A stretch of DNA of 64,000 bases from Chryseosolibacter sp964551035. Its GTDB lineage: Bacteria > Bacteroidota > Bacteroidia > Cytophagales > Cyclobacteriaceae. Location of the stretch: positions 1 through 64,000 of the forward strand of contig CAZKBK010000016.1 in assembly GCA_964551035.1 (NCBI GenBank), in the 5' to 3' direction. The notes beneath the pieces are model-generated. The model searched no databases. It was given only the letters and a program-made list of their open reading frames with translations, and was not told where the DNA came from. Positions 26,465 through 35,622 of this stretch are shown here, piece after piece (positions within the stretch are counted from its first letter, which is position 1; every line of letters starts with the position of its first letter). Made by a program: the position numbers and the translations under genes.

Positions 26465-27649
26465 ATGAGAAATATAAAGATGATCAGCGCGCTGCTTTTG
26501 ACCGGCTTTGCGCTTCAGTGCAGCAACAAACCCGTGGCGCAGGACAATCCCTCGCCGGAAAAAGAAGTTATGGTCGGCGCAGACCAACTCAACCTGCTTC
26601 TTCCCAAACTCGAGGGAAAAAATGTCGCCCTTGTGGTCAATCACACCTCGCTTGTGGGCGGAACGCATCTGGCTGATACGCTGATGGCATCGGGCGTAAC
26701 CGTTAAAAAAGTGTTTGCCCCGGAACACGGCTTTCGCGGCTCGGCCGCAGACGGCGAAAAGATTGCCGACGGCATCGATGCAAAGACCGGATTGCCCATC
26801 GTATCGCTTTACGGAAGCAACCGCAAACCCACGGCCGAACAGCTTGCCGACATCGACGTCGTTGTCTTTGATATCCAGGATGTCGGAACACGGTTCTACA
26901 CCTACATCAGCACCATGCACTACGTGATGGAAGCCTGTGCTGAAAACGGCAGGAAAATGATTATTCTGGATCGACCCAATCCTAATGGCCACTATGTCGA
27001 TGGTCCCTTGCGGACGCCGGAGCTCAAATCATTCGTCGGCATGCACCCGATACCCATCGTCCATGGGCTGACCGTGGGCGAGCTTGCCCTAATGATAGAT
27101 GGCGAAGGATGGCTGGAGAATGGCGTCAAGTGCGACTTTGAAATCATTCCCGTGAAGAACTGGACACATGACGATTTCTATTCGTTGCCGGTAAAGCCTT
27201 CCCCGAACCTCCCCAACGATCAGGCCGTGCGCCTTTACCCGTCATTGTGCCTCTTTGAAGGAACTGTGATCTCCGTCGGACGCGGAACGCAGATACCGTT
27301 TCTTATTATTGGCAACCCGGAGTTCACCGATCTTCCCTTCACCTTTACACCCGAACCCATCGCCGGCATGTCGAACCATCCACCGCACGAAGGAAAACTA
27401 TGTTATGGGTTGGATCTTCGCGACGTGAAGGTGGAACCACGGATCGACCTCGGCTACCTCATCGATTTTTACAACCGCTATCCCAATAAGGACGAGTTCT
27501 TTCGCGGTTCGTTCGACCGCCTCGCGGGAACACCGGTACTCAAGCAGCAGATCAGGGATGGGCTGAGTGAGCAGGCGATTCGTGCGACCTGGGAAAAGGA
27601 CCTGGACGCATACAGGGAGATGCGAAAAAAATACCTGATGTACGAATAG
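26465..27649 (+). CDS. namZ: DUF1343 exo-beta-N-acetylmuramidase (NamZ-like), lipoprotein
   Basis: 394 residues from ATG 26465; the upstream extension to 26390 lacks a leader. The signal peptide ends ALQC, a weak but acceptable lipobox. The DUF1343 core is easy to see: NVALVVNHTSL, VFAPEHGFRG, PIVSLYGSNRKP, DIQDVGTRFYTY, LDRPNPNG and KPSPNLPN. Members of this family (NamZ) release N-acetylmuramic acid from the non-reducing end of peptidoglycan fragments, allowing cell-wall recycling or use. No murQ or murP homologue is nearby. The assignment rests on the family motif set; specificity is inferred. Confidence 0.88.
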   Translation: MRNIKMISALLLTGFALQCSNKPVAQDNPSPEKEVMVGADQLNLLLPKLEGKNVALVVNHTSLVGGTHLADTLMASGVTVKKVFAPEHGFRGSAADGEKIADGIDAKTGLPIVSLYGSNRKPTAEQLADIDVVVFDIQDVGTRFYTYISTMHYVMEACAENGRKMIILDRPNPNGHYVDGPLRTPELKSFVGMHPIPIVHGLTVGELALMIDGEGWLENGVKCDFEIIPVKNWTHDDFYSLPVKPSPNLPNDQAVRLYPSLCLFEGTVISVGRGTQIPFLIIGNPEFTDLPFTFTPEPIAGMSNHPPHEGKLCYGLDLRDVKVEPRIDLGYLIDFYNRYPNKDEFFRGSFDRLAGTPVLKQQIRDGLSEQAIRATWEKDLDAYREMRKKYLMYE

Positions 27650-27683
27650 CGGGTGAAACGTCGGGACTGAAAGACAACGCACT

Positions 27684-28319
27684 ATGACCAAGGCTGAAAA
27701 AGTCAACGACATCCTTCGCATACTCGACAAGTATTTTCCCGATCCCGATATTCCCCTCGACCACAAAGATGCCTACACGTTGCTGGTGGCCGTCCTGCTG
27801 TCGGCGCAATGCACCGACGAACGCGTAAACAAAACGACGCCCACCTTGTTTCGCATGGCGGATAACCCTTTCGACATGGCAAAGATTCCCGTAGACGAAA
27901 TCCGCGAGATCATTAAGCCGTGCGGGTTGTCACCGGCCAAATCAAAGGCGATAAGTAAGTTGTCACAGATCCTGGTGGATAAATACAACGGCAACGTTCC
28001 GGGCAGCTTTGAAGAACTCGAGGAACTTCCCGGCGTCGGCCACAAAACGGCTTCAGTGGTGATGACACAGGTATTTGGAAAACCCGCCTTTCCCGTCGAT
28101 ACGCACATCCATCGACTCGCCTATCGCTGGGGATTGTCATCCGGAAAGAGTGTGGAACAAACGGAACGTGACCTCAAGCGACTCATTCCGGAAAAAAAAT
28201 GGGATGACGCCCACCTGCAGATCATCTACTTCGGGCGAACATATTGCCCCGCGCGCGGCCATGATTGGCAAAAGTGTCCCATCTGCAAACGCCACCTGCG
28301 CCGGTCGTTAAGGACTTAG
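27684..28319 (+). CDS. nth: Endonuclease III (DNA glycosylase/AP lyase) with altered Fe-S motif
   Basis: 211 residues. The helix-hairpin-helix LPGVGHKTAS contains catalytic Lys121 and the following VDTHIHR holds Asp139, matching Lys120/Asp138 of the E. coli enzyme. The enzyme removes oxidised pyrimidines in base-excision repair. The C-terminal cluster region is unusual: Cys188-x9-Cys198-x2-Cys201 with no fourth Cys before the end, whereas the canonical motif is C-x6-C-x2-C-x5-C. The 4Fe-4S cluster may be absent or ligated differently. It follows namZ by 34 bases and may share its transcript. Confidence 0.92.
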   Translation: MTKAEKVNDILRILDKYFPDPDIPLDHKDAYTLLVAVLLSAQCTDERVNKTTPTLFRMADNPFDMAKIPVDEIREIIKPCGLSPAKSKAISKLSQILVDKYNGNVPGSFEELEELPGVGHKTASVVMTQVFGKPAFPVDTHIHRLAYRWGLSSGKSVEQTERDLKRLIPEKKWDDAHLQIIYFGRTYCPARGHDWQKCPICKRHLRRSLRT

Positions 28320-28442
28320 CCCAGGGCTATTGCCAACCTTGCGAGAGGATTTCCGATACAACGCATAGAACAACGATGGAATGAAATGCATTTCTTGACC
28401 GGATTTGTTTATTTCACGTCACCTTAGAAAAAACGTATCACC

Positions 28443-29360
28443 ATGGAGGATTTGCGTGTCATCTTTATGGGCACCCCCGAGTTTGCCGTCCCAAGCCTTG
28501 AAATCCTGGCCAAGAATGGTGTTAACGTGGTGGCTGTAGTCACAGCGCCCGACAAACCGCGCGGACGCGGGCAAAAAATCGCTTATTCGCCGGTTAAGGA
28601 AGCTGCCATCCGGTATAATGTTCCCGTCCTGCAGCCCGCGAACCTGAAGGCACCCGAATTCATCGAACAACTGAAAAGCTACCGGCCCCACCTGCAGGTG
28701 GTGGTAGCCTTCCGCATGTTGCCGGAAGCGGTGTGGAGCTTTCCGGAGATTGGAACCTTCAACCTGCACGCCTCGCTCCTCCCCGATTACAGGGGCGCCG
28801 CGCCCATCAACTGGGCCATCATAAACGGAGAAAAACAAACCGGCGTGACTACCTTCTTTCTCCAGCACGAGATCGACACCGGCGCAATCATATTTCAGGA
28901 ATCTGTCGCCATCACGCCTGATGACACCGCCGGGTCTCTCTATGAACGCCTTATGGACCGCGGTGCACAGCTCGTGTTGAAAACCGTAAAAAGCATTGCG
29001 GAGGGAAAATATCAATCAATCCCGCAAAGTCACCACCCGGATGCGCCGCTCGCCCCAAAGATCTTCCGCGACACCTGCGCGATTGACTGGAACAAGCCCA
29101 GCGAGGCCGTGCGCAACTTTGTGCGGGGACTTTCGCCGTATCCAGCCGCCTGGGCTACCTTTAACGGGACGACGTACAAGATCTTCAAGGTGCAACCTGT
29201 CGCACACGGCGAAAGCAAAATGCCCGGCGAATTTTCGACGGACAACAAAAGTTACCTTTTCGTGAAGACCGGTGATGGATGGATTTCCGTGGAGGAATGG
29301 CAACCTGAAGGAAAAAAACGCATGCCTATCGGCGAATTTTTCCGCGGAAACAAGCTCTGA
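28443..29360 (+). CDS. fmt: Methionyl-tRNA formyltransferase
   Basis: 305 residues, normal length. The enzyme formylates initiator Met-tRNA using 10-formyl-tetrahydrofolate. The catalytic triad Asn107, His109 and Asp145 is in place (FNLHASLLPDYRGAAPINWAI and HEIDTGAI), aligned with Asn106/His108/Asp144 of E. coli. The C-terminal OB-fold region follows from about residue 205. No def gene is adjacent. The next gene on this strand, dihydrofolate reductase, starts 80 bases later and supplies tetrahydrofolate, a functional though loose link. Confidence 0.96.
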   Translation: MEDLRVIFMGTPEFAVPSLEILAKNGVNVVAVVTAPDKPRGRGQKIAYSPVKEAAIRYNVPVLQPANLKAPEFIEQLKSYRPHLQVVVAFRMLPEAVWSFPEIGTFNLHASLLPDYRGAAPINWAIINGEKQTGVTTFFLQHEIDTGAIIFQESVAITPDDTAGSLYERLMDRGAQLVLKTVKSIAEGKYQSIPQSHHPDAPLAPKIFRDTCAIDWNKPSEAVRNFVRGLSPYPAAWATFNGTTYKIFKVQPVAHGESKMPGEFSTDNKSYLFVKTGDGWISVEEWQPEGKKRMPIGEFFRGNKL

Positions 29361-29440
29361 CCGCAACGGAAAAGTTGGGCGCAATGCTGCGATGGCATCC
29401 ACGGTTTTTAAATTAGTTTTACTCCCTAGTTACTCAAATC

Positions 29441-29941
29441 ATGACGATATCCCTGATAGCCGCTGTTTCCGAGAACCGGGTGATCGGCAAGGACAATGAC
29501 CTTCCCTGGAAGCTTCCCGATGATATGAAATTCTTCATGCAGACCACGAAGGGGCACCATGTGATCATGGGCCGGAAGAATTACGACTCGCTCCATGAAA
29601 AATACAAGCCCCTGCCCGACCGGACCAACATTGTGGTCACACGCCAAACGGGTTTCAACGCTCCCGGGTGCATTGTCGTGAATGACATTGGGCACGGCGT
29701 GACGCACGCCAGGGAGGCGGGGGAAAAAGAACTGTTCGTCATTGGCGGCGCCGAGATCTACCGGCTAAGCCTGCCCTTCGCCAACAAGCTTTACATAACA
29801 GAAATACACGCAAAGGTGGACGGAGATACTTTCTTCCCGGAGCTGGATCTCTCCCGGTGGAAGGAAGTGTTCAGAGCACCCCATCCGGCGGATGAGCGTC
29901 ACCGGTTTTCGTTCGATTTTGTAACTTATGAACGAAAGTAA
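29441..29941 (+). CDS. folA: Dihydrofolate reductase
   Basis: 166 residues. The motifs are typical: ISLIAAVSENRVIGKDNDLPWKLPDDM (substrate pocket with Asp27-type acid), GHHVIMGRKNYDSL (NADPH), and FVIGGAEIYRLSLP. It reduces dihydrofolate to tetrahydrofolate. The usual partner thyA is not adjacent. A near-consensus -7 element TAGTTTTA lies about 30 bases upstream. The following SDR gene starts 11 bases after the stop and is probably co-transcribed. Confidence 0.95.
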   Translation: MTISLIAAVSENRVIGKDNDLPWKLPDDMKFFMQTTKGHHVIMGRKNYDSLHEKYKPLPDRTNIVVTRQTGFNAPGCIVVNDIGHGVTHAREAGEKELFVIGGAEIYRLSLPFANKLYITEIHAKVDGDTFFPELDLSRWKEVFRAPHPADERHRFSFDFVTYERK

Positions 29942-29952
29942 CCCCGCGAACA

Positions 29953-30753
29953 ATGACAAAAATTGCGAACAAGGTGGTGTGGCTTACCGGCGCATCGTCG
30001 GGCATTGGTGAAGCCCTGGCATATACGCTGGCGGCAAAGGGCGCACGGCTCATCTTATCCGCACGACGCAAGGATGAACTCGATCGTGTCAAAGGCAACT
30101 GCCCGGCAGCCACCCAGGCAAACGTCAGGATCCTGCCCCTTGATCTATCGGAACCTGAAACCCTTAAACTGTCGGCAGAAGCCGCGATACAGATTTTCGG
30201 GCATATCGACGTCCTCATCAACAATGGCGGGATCAGCCAGCGGAGTCTCGCAAAAGATACGACCCTCGCCGTCGACCGGCGGATCATGGAAGTAAACTTC
30301 TTCGGCGCGGCGGCGTTGACGAAATATGTCCTACCTCACTTTATTACCCGGCAACAGGGACACTTCGTCAACGTTTCAAGCATTACGGGAAAGTTCGGCA
30401 CGCCCTATCGTTCGGGCTATGCGGCATCGAAGCACGCGCTTCATGGCTTCTTTGACGCCATAAGGGCGGAGCATCACAAAGACAACATCTACGTTACGAT
30501 GATCTGCCCCGGTTTCATTCACACGCCCATTACCTACGCGGCGCTTACCGGCGACGGCACTCCGCTCAACAAGATGGATGAAGCGCAATTCCACGGGAAG
30601 CCCGCCGATTGGTGTGCAAAAAAAATCGTCAGCGCCATCCGGAAAAATAAGGAAGAGGTCTACATCGGTGGAAGGGAAGTACTGGGCGTTTACGTCAAGC
30701 GATACTTTCCCGCGCTCTTTTCAAAACTCATCCGCAAGGTGGCGGTCCGGTAG
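29953..30753 (+). CDS. Classical short-chain dehydrogenase/reductase
   Basis: 266 residues. TGASSGIGEA (about 12-21) binds the nucleotide, NNGG is the structural NAG-type motif, and the catalytic Ser (NVSSITGKFG) and YAASK Tyr-Lys pair are present. The Arg in SARRKDEL after beta-2 suggests an NADP preference. The substrate is unknown. The C-terminus (about 225-266) is basic and hydrophobic, as in DltE-like and membrane-associated SDRs. It sits 11 bases after folA, but there is no direct evidence of a folate or pteridine role. Confidence 0.85.
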   Translation: MTKIANKVVWLTGASSGIGEALAYTLAAKGARLILSARRKDELDRVKGNCPAATQANVRILPLDLSEPETLKLSAEAAIQIFGHIDVLINNGGISQRSLAKDTTLAVDRRIMEVNFFGAAALTKYVLPHFITRQQGHFVNVSSITGKFGTPYRSGYAASKHALHGFFDAIRAEHHKDNIYVTMICPGFIHTPITYAALTGDGTPLNKMDEAQFHGKPADWCAKKIVSAIRKNKEEVYIGGREVLGVYVKRYFPALFSKLIRKVAVR

Positions 30754-30772
30754 TTGTTGCGGCAGCAAACCT

Positions 30773-32110
30773 TTATCGCACCAGCACACCAGCGGCGAAG
30801 CCCGGCCACCGCGTTCGTTGACGACCCGCGAACAACGGCTCGACGCCTTCTGAGGTGTCGGACCAATAGAAGTTGTAGGCCGCGCGGAGGAAGAAATAGA
30901 AACTCCTGTTCTTGGGATGCAGCCGTGATCCTACCGAAACGACCGGCCTTGTCAGCAGGCTCAATGCCCTGGTGAACTTTTTGCGTTCGCGATTGATGTG
31001 CAGGATATCCAGTCCGAATGAAAAATACCGTATCATTCCCATTCCCGGCATCATAGAGCGATTAAAGATCATCTTTTTGAGGCCGTAGCCCACAGCCCAA
31101 CGGTTGCGATCCACGCCGGAGGAGGGGTTCCTCGCATAGATCAGCGCATTCATCACCTGCTTGATGGTGGCATCACTGGTTACCCGTCCGTTCTTAACCG
31201 TACCCGTGGCGAGTTCCACATTGGCGAGGAACAGTTCACTGGCGTAGGCCGCCACATAAGCGGCATTCCCGGTGTTGATCAGGCCGACGGCCGTGCCATC
31301 GCGGGTCTGCGGCGTCTTTCCGCCATTGAAAATATTAACAAGCCCGACCTGAGTCCCCTGCATTCTTCCCGCCTTATTGATTAACCCGATCTGGAAGCCA
31401 TTGACCTTGCGCGCCACGTTCACCAACCCGATCTGTACACCGGAAGGGTCATCCGTTTCCGGCCGGGAGTTGATGCCCTCGGTGACGCCTGCCCTGTTGA
31501 AAAGGGCCAACTGGAGTCCGTACAGTTCCCCTTCGGTAATGTTAAAGAGGGACGAAAGCTGAACGCCATCCATCGACCGCGCCGCAACGTTGTACACGCC
31601 CGCCAGTTGGACTCCGAAGGCATATTTATAATCCGTATTGGAAATACCGGCGACCTGCACGCCCAACAGTGCGCCCCTGGCAACGTTGACGCCTGCGGTA
31701 AATTGTGCGCCGAAAACGTTGTTTAATACAACATTGGCAAGGCCTGCAACCTGAAATCCCGAGAGGTTGGCCTCGAAGCCACCTCTTATTTTTTGGTCGC
31801 GGTCCCGGTCCTGTATGCCGGCGAAGGCGTCTCCACCGGTAATATTGGCAAGGCCTGCAAGCTGGAGGCCACGGGTTCTGTCCGTATTAAGATTTGAAAT
31901 CCCCCCCACTTCCAACAGGTTCGCGGAGGCCGAATAACCGGAAGTGAGATTCAGCGAGAAATAGTTGTGAAAGCCACCCCCATGCATACCGTTGGAGCCG
32001 ATCCCCGGCAGCAGGGAAAACTGGAATACACGCGTGAACGGAGGTTTGCGTTGAGCGACGGTCGTGGTAAGGGCAAGCGCAAAAAGGGCAAGGAAAAAAG
32101 TCTGTCTCAT
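30773..32110 (-). CDS. Exported GxQxAG-repeat surface protein (LA_2272-like repeats)
   Basis: 445 residues from ATG 32110, the start of a good signal peptide (MRQTFFLALFALALTTTVAQ); 43 upstream residues are discarded. The central region (about 85-290) is built from a recurring unit of roughly 17-25 residues with pattern G-[VLF]-Q-x-[AG]-[LG]-x-N, for example GLQLAGLANITG, GFQVAGLANVV, GVQVAGISNTDY, GVQIGLVNVA and GFQIGLINKAG. This resembles the LA_2272-type surface repeat, and alternating strands suggest a beta-helix or barrel. The C-terminal 130 residues look barrel-like. Function unknown. It converges with the SDR gene and diverges from the tauE-like gene. Confidence 0.75.
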   Translation of the reverse strand: MRQTFFLALFALALTTTVAQRKPPFTRVFQFSLLPGIGSNGMHGGGFHNYFSLNLTSGYSASANLLEVGGISNLNTDRTRGLQLAGLANITGGDAFAGIQDRDRDQKIRGGFEANLSGFQVAGLANVVLNNVFGAQFTAGVNVARGALLGVQVAGISNTDYKYAFGVQLAGVYNVAARSMDGVQLSSLFNITEGELYGLQLALFNRAGVTEGINSRPETDDPSGVQIGLVNVARKVNGFQIGLINKAGRMQGTQVGLVNIFNGGKTPQTRDGTAVGLINTGNAAYVAAYASELFLANVELATGTVKNGRVTSDATIKQVMNALIYARNPSSGVDRNRWAVGYGLKKMIFNRSMMPGMGMIRYFSFGLDILHINRERKKFTRALSLLTRPVVSVGSRLHPKNRSFYFFLRAAYNFYWSDTSEGVEPLFAGRQRTRWPGFAAGVLVR

Positions 32111-32276
32111 GAGGTCGGGTTGGTCATCGCGCCTTCGCCTCATCCTTCGTTCGGAACTATAACGCAGAAGGGGTTGGATTATTGGCACCGTTCGGTTTGA
32201 TTTCAACGCCCCCGCGCTAACGCTCGTGGCGCAGCACACGCGGTTCGGAAAGAATCCTTATCTTTTCGGGAATTCT

Positions 32277-33023
32277 ATGGAGCCCTACGAAATTCCCGTG
32301 ATCATTGTGGTCGGATTCATTGCCGCATTTCTCAATACGGTGGGCGGGGGCGGTTCCCTCATCTCCGTACCCCTGCTGACCTTTATCGGATTGCCCATCA
32401 CCATCGCCAACGCGACGAGTCGTGTAGCGATACTGTTTCAGAATGTGTTCGCCGTGCGGGGGTTCAAGAGCAAGGGCGTTCACCTTCCCTGGCCCTATAG
32501 TCTTTACCTGGGCATCAGCGCAATGGGTGGCGGCATCATCGGAGCGATACTGGCCTCGCGGATCAGCGATGAAGCGTTCAGGAAAATTTTCGTGGTGATT
32601 ATGCTCATTTGCGTGGCCGCGATCCTGTTTAACCCGTGGAAGGCAGGTCGCGATGAACGCCTCAGCCGCAAGCATCAGGTACTCGGTGGCTTCTTGTTTT
32701 TCTTCATTGGCATCTATGGCGGCTTTGCCCAGGCGGGAATCGGTTTTTTGATCATCGCCGCGTTGACGACGGTCAACCGCCTTAGCCTGGTCAGGAGCAA
32801 CTACGTGAAAGTGTACTCCGCAATTGTCTACACCGTGGCGGCGATCATCGTCTTCGCAATTCAGGATATGATCAACTGGCGCGTGGCTGTGGTTCTCGCG
32901 ATCGGTCACGCACTGGGCGGGTGGTACGCAAGCCGCTGGAGCGTGGATAAAGGGGAAGTGTGGATCAAACGTGTCATGATCATTACCATTGTCGGGATGG
33001 CCATTAAGCTGTGGTTCTCATGA
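32277..33023 (+). CDS. TauE/SafE-family membrane permease
   Basis: 248 residues from ATG 32277; the 17 upstream in-frame residues include a -7-like element (TATCTTTT) and are rejected. About eight transmembrane helices are visible. The family glycine cluster NTVGGGGSLISVPLL is in the first helix pair and GGFAQAGIGF begins the second half-repeat. TauE/SafE proteins move sulphite, sulphoacetate or related anions, often exporting them. No sulphur-metabolism gene is adjacent, so the substrate is open. It is divergent from the repeat surface protein (166 bases apart). Confidence 0.85.
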   Translation: MEPYEIPVIIVVGFIAAFLNTVGGGGSLISVPLLTFIGLPITIANATSRVAILFQNVFAVRGFKSKGVHLPWPYSLYLGISAMGGGIIGAILASRISDEAFRKIFVVIMLICVAAILFNPWKAGRDERLSRKHQVLGGFLFFFIGIYGGFAQAGIGFLIIAALTTVNRLSLVRSNYVKVYSAIVYTVAAIIVFAIQDMINWRVAVVLAIGHALGGWYASRWSVDKGEVWIKRVMIITIVGMAIKLWFS

Positions 33024-33120
33024 ATGGACGTATCGACGTAGGAGGATGAACGGTTTGGATGCGCCGGGGGCGTTGTCAGGCGCGCGACGTGAATTCGAAA
33101 TTCAGGAATTGTCAAAACCA

Positions 33121-33153
33121 TAACGCCCGGAACATAGCCCGGGCGTTATTTCT
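33121..33153 (+). terminator. Terminator after the tauE-like gene
   Basis: TAACGCCCGG (33121-33130) pairs with CCGGGCGTTA (33139-33148), followed by TTTCTTTT. It lies in the gap between convergent genes, so it may also stop minus-strand transcripts weakly. Confidence 0.75.
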
Positions 33154-33154
33154 T

Positions 33155-34822
33155 TTATGCGCTTACGGGTTCCCGGTGTCCCACCCACGTGAATCGTTTA
33201 GTCACATATTCAGGGTTCGTGAACGACGCGTTTCCGGCGGGATTGCCTCCCGTGACGTGAAAATCGGAGAACGCCGCGTTCTGGTTCATGTAAATTCCAC
33301 CGACAAGATTAAACGAAACCGGGGTTCCGGCAAGCGCCATCTGGTCGGCGATAATTTCCTTCGTTTCCGGGTCTGTAGTATACGCGCCGCACGAGATTGC
33401 CCCGTGCCGGAGGGCGAGTTCCTGTGCAATCGCCAGGGACTCGTTGGTATCGCGCGTCTTGATCAACAGCGCAATAGGGCCGAACAATTCGTTGCTAAAG
33501 ACCTCTTTGTTCGACGCGTCAACTTCCACAACCACAGGTGTGAACACGCGGGCGTTCCTGAACATGGGATTTTCCAACGCACGGGACTTTAACCACACCT
33601 TTCCCTTGATTTTCTCGGCCTGTCCAATGCGATCGCAGGTCCGCTTGTTCTGGATGGAACCGAGCACGAACGGTCCCGCTTTCGGATTGTCCGCCAGTCC
33701 ATTGATGTTGTCGACGAACTTTTGCGCGAATTCTTCGAAGGTCACGACGCCCGTTGGGGTCTTGATTCCCGTTTCCGGGATATAAAAGTTTTGGGGCGCC
33801 GTGCACATCTGCCCGCTATACAACGAAACGGAGAAGGCGAGGTTTGAGGCGACCTTATCCACATCTTGTACAGAATCGAGGATGACGGAATTGACGCCAG
33901 TCTTCTCGGTAAACACGGCCTTGCCGGCAAGCCCTTCCAGGTAGGAACCGAACGTGGAGTTCCCCGTATAGTCGATGAGTCGAACCGCAGGGTGTTCCGC
34001 GAGTTCCCTGGTGATCATCTTGTCAAACGTGTCCGCGGCCAACTGGCATGCGTTCGGATCGATGTTGTTTTCAGCGAGCACCTTCCGGATTTCAGCCACA
34101 AAAATGGCCATGGGCAAGATGGCCCCGGGGTGTGGCTTAACGATAACGCTATTGCCTGTCACGAGGCTCCCGTACATTCCCGTGACGGAGTTCCACGTCG
34201 GAAATGTCGAGCACCCAATGACCAACGAGATCCCTTTCGGGACGGCGCGCCATTCTTTGTTCAACTTGATATTGAACTTGCCCATCGGCTTATCCCATAG
34301 CGCGTTGTCGGGAAAGCGCTGCAGCTCTTCGTAGCCGGCAGCGATCGCTTCCAGGGCGCGGTCGGCGGCATGCGGCCCCGAAGCCTGGAACGCCATCATA
34401 AATCCCTGCCCCGATGTGTGCATCGTCGCGTAAGCGATCTCAAAAAAACGAGGTCTGATACGCTCGAGTGTTTCCACGAGGATGCCCGCGCGCTCGCGAA
34501 CCGGTACCTTTCGCCAACTGTCAAACGCCTTCCGTGACCTGGCGACGAGTGTTTCCGTTGAAAAAGTGGGATAGGTGATCTTTAAAGGTTCCTGCAGGTA
34601 GGGCGATTCTTCCTGACCGGCCCATCCTTCGGCATCCTCCTGGCCGAGTTCTCCGAACTTATTTCCCAGTAAAGCCTTAAACCTGTTTTGTCCTTCCGCA
34701 TCGGCGCCTTCACCATAGACCGAGGGCGAAGGATGTTCGGGATAGGCTGCAAAAAAGATACGTTCATGCAACGCCTGGATCGCTTTGTTGATGATGCTTT
34801 CGTGTTTCTTAAAAAGGCTCAT
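33155..34822 (-). CDS. paaN: Phenylacetic acid degradation protein PaaN-like aldehyde dehydrogenase
   Basis: 555 residues. This is an aldehyde-dehydrogenase fold of the PaaN type found without the fused hydratase domain. Visible features are VIGCSTFPTWNSVTGMYGSLVTGNSVIVKPHP, the glutamate region in FTEKTGVNSVI, and the catalytic Cys in SGQMCTAPQNFY. In the aerobic phenylacetate pathway PaaN-type enzymes act on the ring-opened semialdehyde. No paaABCDE, paaG or paaK gene is in the window, so the pathway is either encoded elsewhere or this enzyme serves another aldehyde. A DUF4197 lipoprotein gene lies immediately upstream on the same strand. Confidence 0.85.
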   Translation of the reverse strand: MSLFKKHESIINKAIQALHERIFFAAYPEHPSPSVYGEGADAEGQNRFKALLGNKFGELGQEDAEGWAGQEESPYLQEPLKITYPTFSTETLVARSRKAFDSWRKVPVRERAGILVETLERIRPRFFEIAYATMHTSGQGFMMAFQASGPHAADRALEAIAAGYEELQRFPDNALWDKPMGKFNIKLNKEWRAVPKGISLVIGCSTFPTWNSVTGMYGSLVTGNSVIVKPHPGAILPMAIFVAEIRKVLAENNIDPNACQLAADTFDKMITRELAEHPAVRLIDYTGNSTFGSYLEGLAGKAVFTEKTGVNSVILDSVQDVDKVASNLAFSVSLYSGQMCTAPQNFYIPETGIKTPTGVVTFEEFAQKFVDNINGLADNPKAGPFVLGSIQNKRTCDRIGQAEKIKGKVWLKSRALENPMFRNARVFTPVVVEVDASNKEVFSNELFGPIALLIKTRDTNESLAIAQELALRHGAISCGAYTTDPETKEIIADQMALAGTPVSFNLVGGIYMNQNAAFSDFHVTGGNPAGNASFTNPEYVTKRFTWVGHREPVSA

Positions 34823-34852
34823 GGTCGTTTAGTATTAATTGAGTTGTGCATT

Positions 34853-35572
34853 CTACTGTTGGCTGCCAAACACGCGGCGAAGCAACTCCGTTGTGCGCGC
34901 CACAGGATTTTCCCTGATGTTCTTTTCTTCTTTCGCGATCATGAGAAATAGTCCCTCGATGGCGCGGTCGGTTGCGTAATCGTCCAGATCGGGGTTGACT
35001 TTCTGAACCATGGGCAGTTGATTGTATCGCGTCACAATGTCGCTGTAGTATTTCGTCGCGTTGACCTTGTTCAGCGCATTCTGGATGACGGGCTGGAACT
35101 TCTCCTTCAACTGGGCCGACGTTGTACGTTTAAGGTACTGCGTTGCCGCATCATCGCTCCCCCTCAGGATCGCCCAGGCGTCCTCAATGGTCATTGAACG
35201 TATTGCGGAAACAAAGATCGGCTTCGCCTCTTTAGCGGCCTCCTCGGCGCCGCGATTGAGGGTGGTAATAAAGTTGTCAACCTGGTTTCCCAACCCAATC
35301 TGCCGCAGCCGTTCTTCCACGCGCCTGACATCGGGCGGAAAAGGAATTTTGATTTCCGGATTCCTGAAATAACCATCTACCTGCGAGACCTTGTCCGCGC
35401 CCACCGAGATACCTTTGACCAATGCCTCCTTCAATCCTTCTGCCACTTCGGCTGTGGTAAGCGGTTTGGAACCTCCGATCGATTTATTGATATCTCCCAG
35501 GGTTTGGTTGATCTGCGCCGATGTACACGCGCCCAGGATGAATAGGGATGAAATGAAAATTGATCTGAACAT
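34853..35572 (-). CDS. DUF4197 lipoprotein
   Basis: 239 residues. The leader MFRSIFISSLFILGACTSAQ has a lipobox LGAC with Cys16. The DUF4197 body is recognisable: LTTAEVAEGLKEALVKGISVG, IKIPFPPDVRRVEERLRQIGLGNQVD, and YATDRAIEGLFLMIAKEEKNIRENP near the end. The protein is helical and envelope-attached; the family has no known function. It is 30 bases upstream of paaN on the same strand and 50 bases downstream of the hydroxy-acid dehydrogenase gene, so all three may share a transcript. Confidence 0.88.
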   Translation of the reverse strand: MFRSIFISSLFILGACTSAQINQTLGDINKSIGGSKPLTTAEVAEGLKEALVKGISVGADKVSQVDGYFRNPEIKIPFPPDVRRVEERLRQIGLGNQVDNFITTLNRGAEEAAKEAKPIFVSAIRSMTIEDAWAILRGSDDAATQYLKRTTSAQLKEKFQPVIQNALNKVNATKYYSDIVTRYNQLPMVQKVNPDLDDYATDRAIEGLFLMIAKEEKNIRENPVARTTELLRRVFGSQQ

Positions 35573-35622
35573 AATTTAGTCTGTTAGTCAGGTGGCAAAG
35601 ATAGGGTTTTGCGGTAAACCGT

